From Actinomycetota bacterium (GTDB lineage: Bacteria > Actinomycetota > Actinomycetes > Nanopelagicales > Nanopelagicaceae): a stretch of DNA of 5,476 nt. Positions within the stretch are counted from its first letter, which is position 1, and each line of letters opens with the position of its first letter. Positions 5,414 to 5,476 of this stretch are shown here, one piece after another. A program made the translations under genes and the position numbers. The DNA is taken from contig WLOR01000091.1 in assembly GCA_009699165.1 (NCBI GenBank), positions 1-5,476 of the forward strand, given 5' to 3'. Under the pieces are notes generated by a model that saw only the letters and a program-made list of their open reading frames with translations, did no database searches and was not told the origin of the DNA.

Positions 5414-5476
5414 CTACTTCAGTGCCAAGCGCAGAGCTGACGTGACCTCTTCTGCCCTCGCCTGGCTCAATGGCCC
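5414..5476 (-). CDS. glnD: C-terminal end of probable [protein-PII] uridylyltransferase (partial)
   Basis: Only the last 20 codons and a TAG stop are inside the window, reading GPLSQARAEEVTSALRLALK. This resembles the end of the C-terminal ACT domain of actinobacterial GlnD, where a G-x-PL turn is followed by an A...V..AL helix. From established knowledge, in several actinobacteria (for example Mycobacterium) the amt-glnB-glnD cluster lies just upstream of ffh, which supports the call. GlnD modifies the PII signalling protein in response to nitrogen status. The stop is 12 bp before the ffh ATG, suggesting read-through transcription. That a gene ends here in this frame is likely; its identity rests on a short motif plus context, so it is less sure. 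Confidence 0.6.
   Translation of the reverse strand, partial: GPLSQARAEEVTSALRLALK

Noticed and set aside
1..5476. Mobile element, CRISPR array, toxin-antitoxin or phage signature
   Set aside because: No direct repeats with spacers, terminal inverted repeats, transposase or integrase motifs were seen. The desaturase and amidotransferase look like normal chromosomal genes with composition similar to their neighbours.

Overview
The window is a compact, fully co-directional stretch of bacterial chromosome. Every recognised gene is on the minus strand, so transcription runs from high to low coordinates. In that order the genes are: the last 20 codons of a probable glnD (PII uridylyltransferase), ffh (SRP GTPase), rpsP (ribosomal protein S16), khpA (KH-domain RNA-binding protein), rimM (16S maturation factor), trmD (tRNA m1G37 methyltransferase), a soluble acyl-ACP desaturase of the mycobacterial DesA type, and a stand-alone class I glutamine amidotransferase.

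The protein sequences point to an actinobacterium. S16 carries a long Ala/Glu/Val tail, the desaturase has the mycobacterial DesA signature (NLLTEDNLPSYH, GRDGAWGTW), a khpA gene sits between rpsP and rimM, and a glnD-like tail precedes ffh. Base composition is only moderately GC-rich, judged by eye at about one half or a little less, which is low for the phylum. With the very short gene spacing, this suggests a streamlined aquatic lineage such as the freshwater Nanopelagicales (acI) group. That placement is inference.

Layout: 5414-5476 is the glnD tail and 3968-5401 is ffh. The only sizeable gap, 3809-3967 (159 bp), is the leader of rpsP and holds a strong Shine-Dalgarno sequence and a possible hairpin. 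From 3808 to 1798 the rpsP-khpA-rimM-trmD block is packed with gaps of 2 bp, 18 bp and a 4-bp ATGA overlap. After a 38-bp gap come the desaturase (791-1759) and, 9 bp later, the amidotransferase (53-781). Positions 1-52 hold no gene that can be called with certainty.

Functionally, ffh through trmD is a translation and protein-targeting cluster: SRP targeting, a 30S protein, an RNA chaperone-like KH protein, 30S assembly and tRNA modification for reading-frame maintenance. The desaturase-amidotransferase pair is the accessory part. It occupies the place where rplS (L19) most often follows trmD. No novel defence, mobile or CRISPR-like system is visible. The points most worth a second look are the Glu at the catalytic-Asp position of TrmD, the displaced rplS, the orphan amidotransferase, and the TTG start with long acidic tail of S16.
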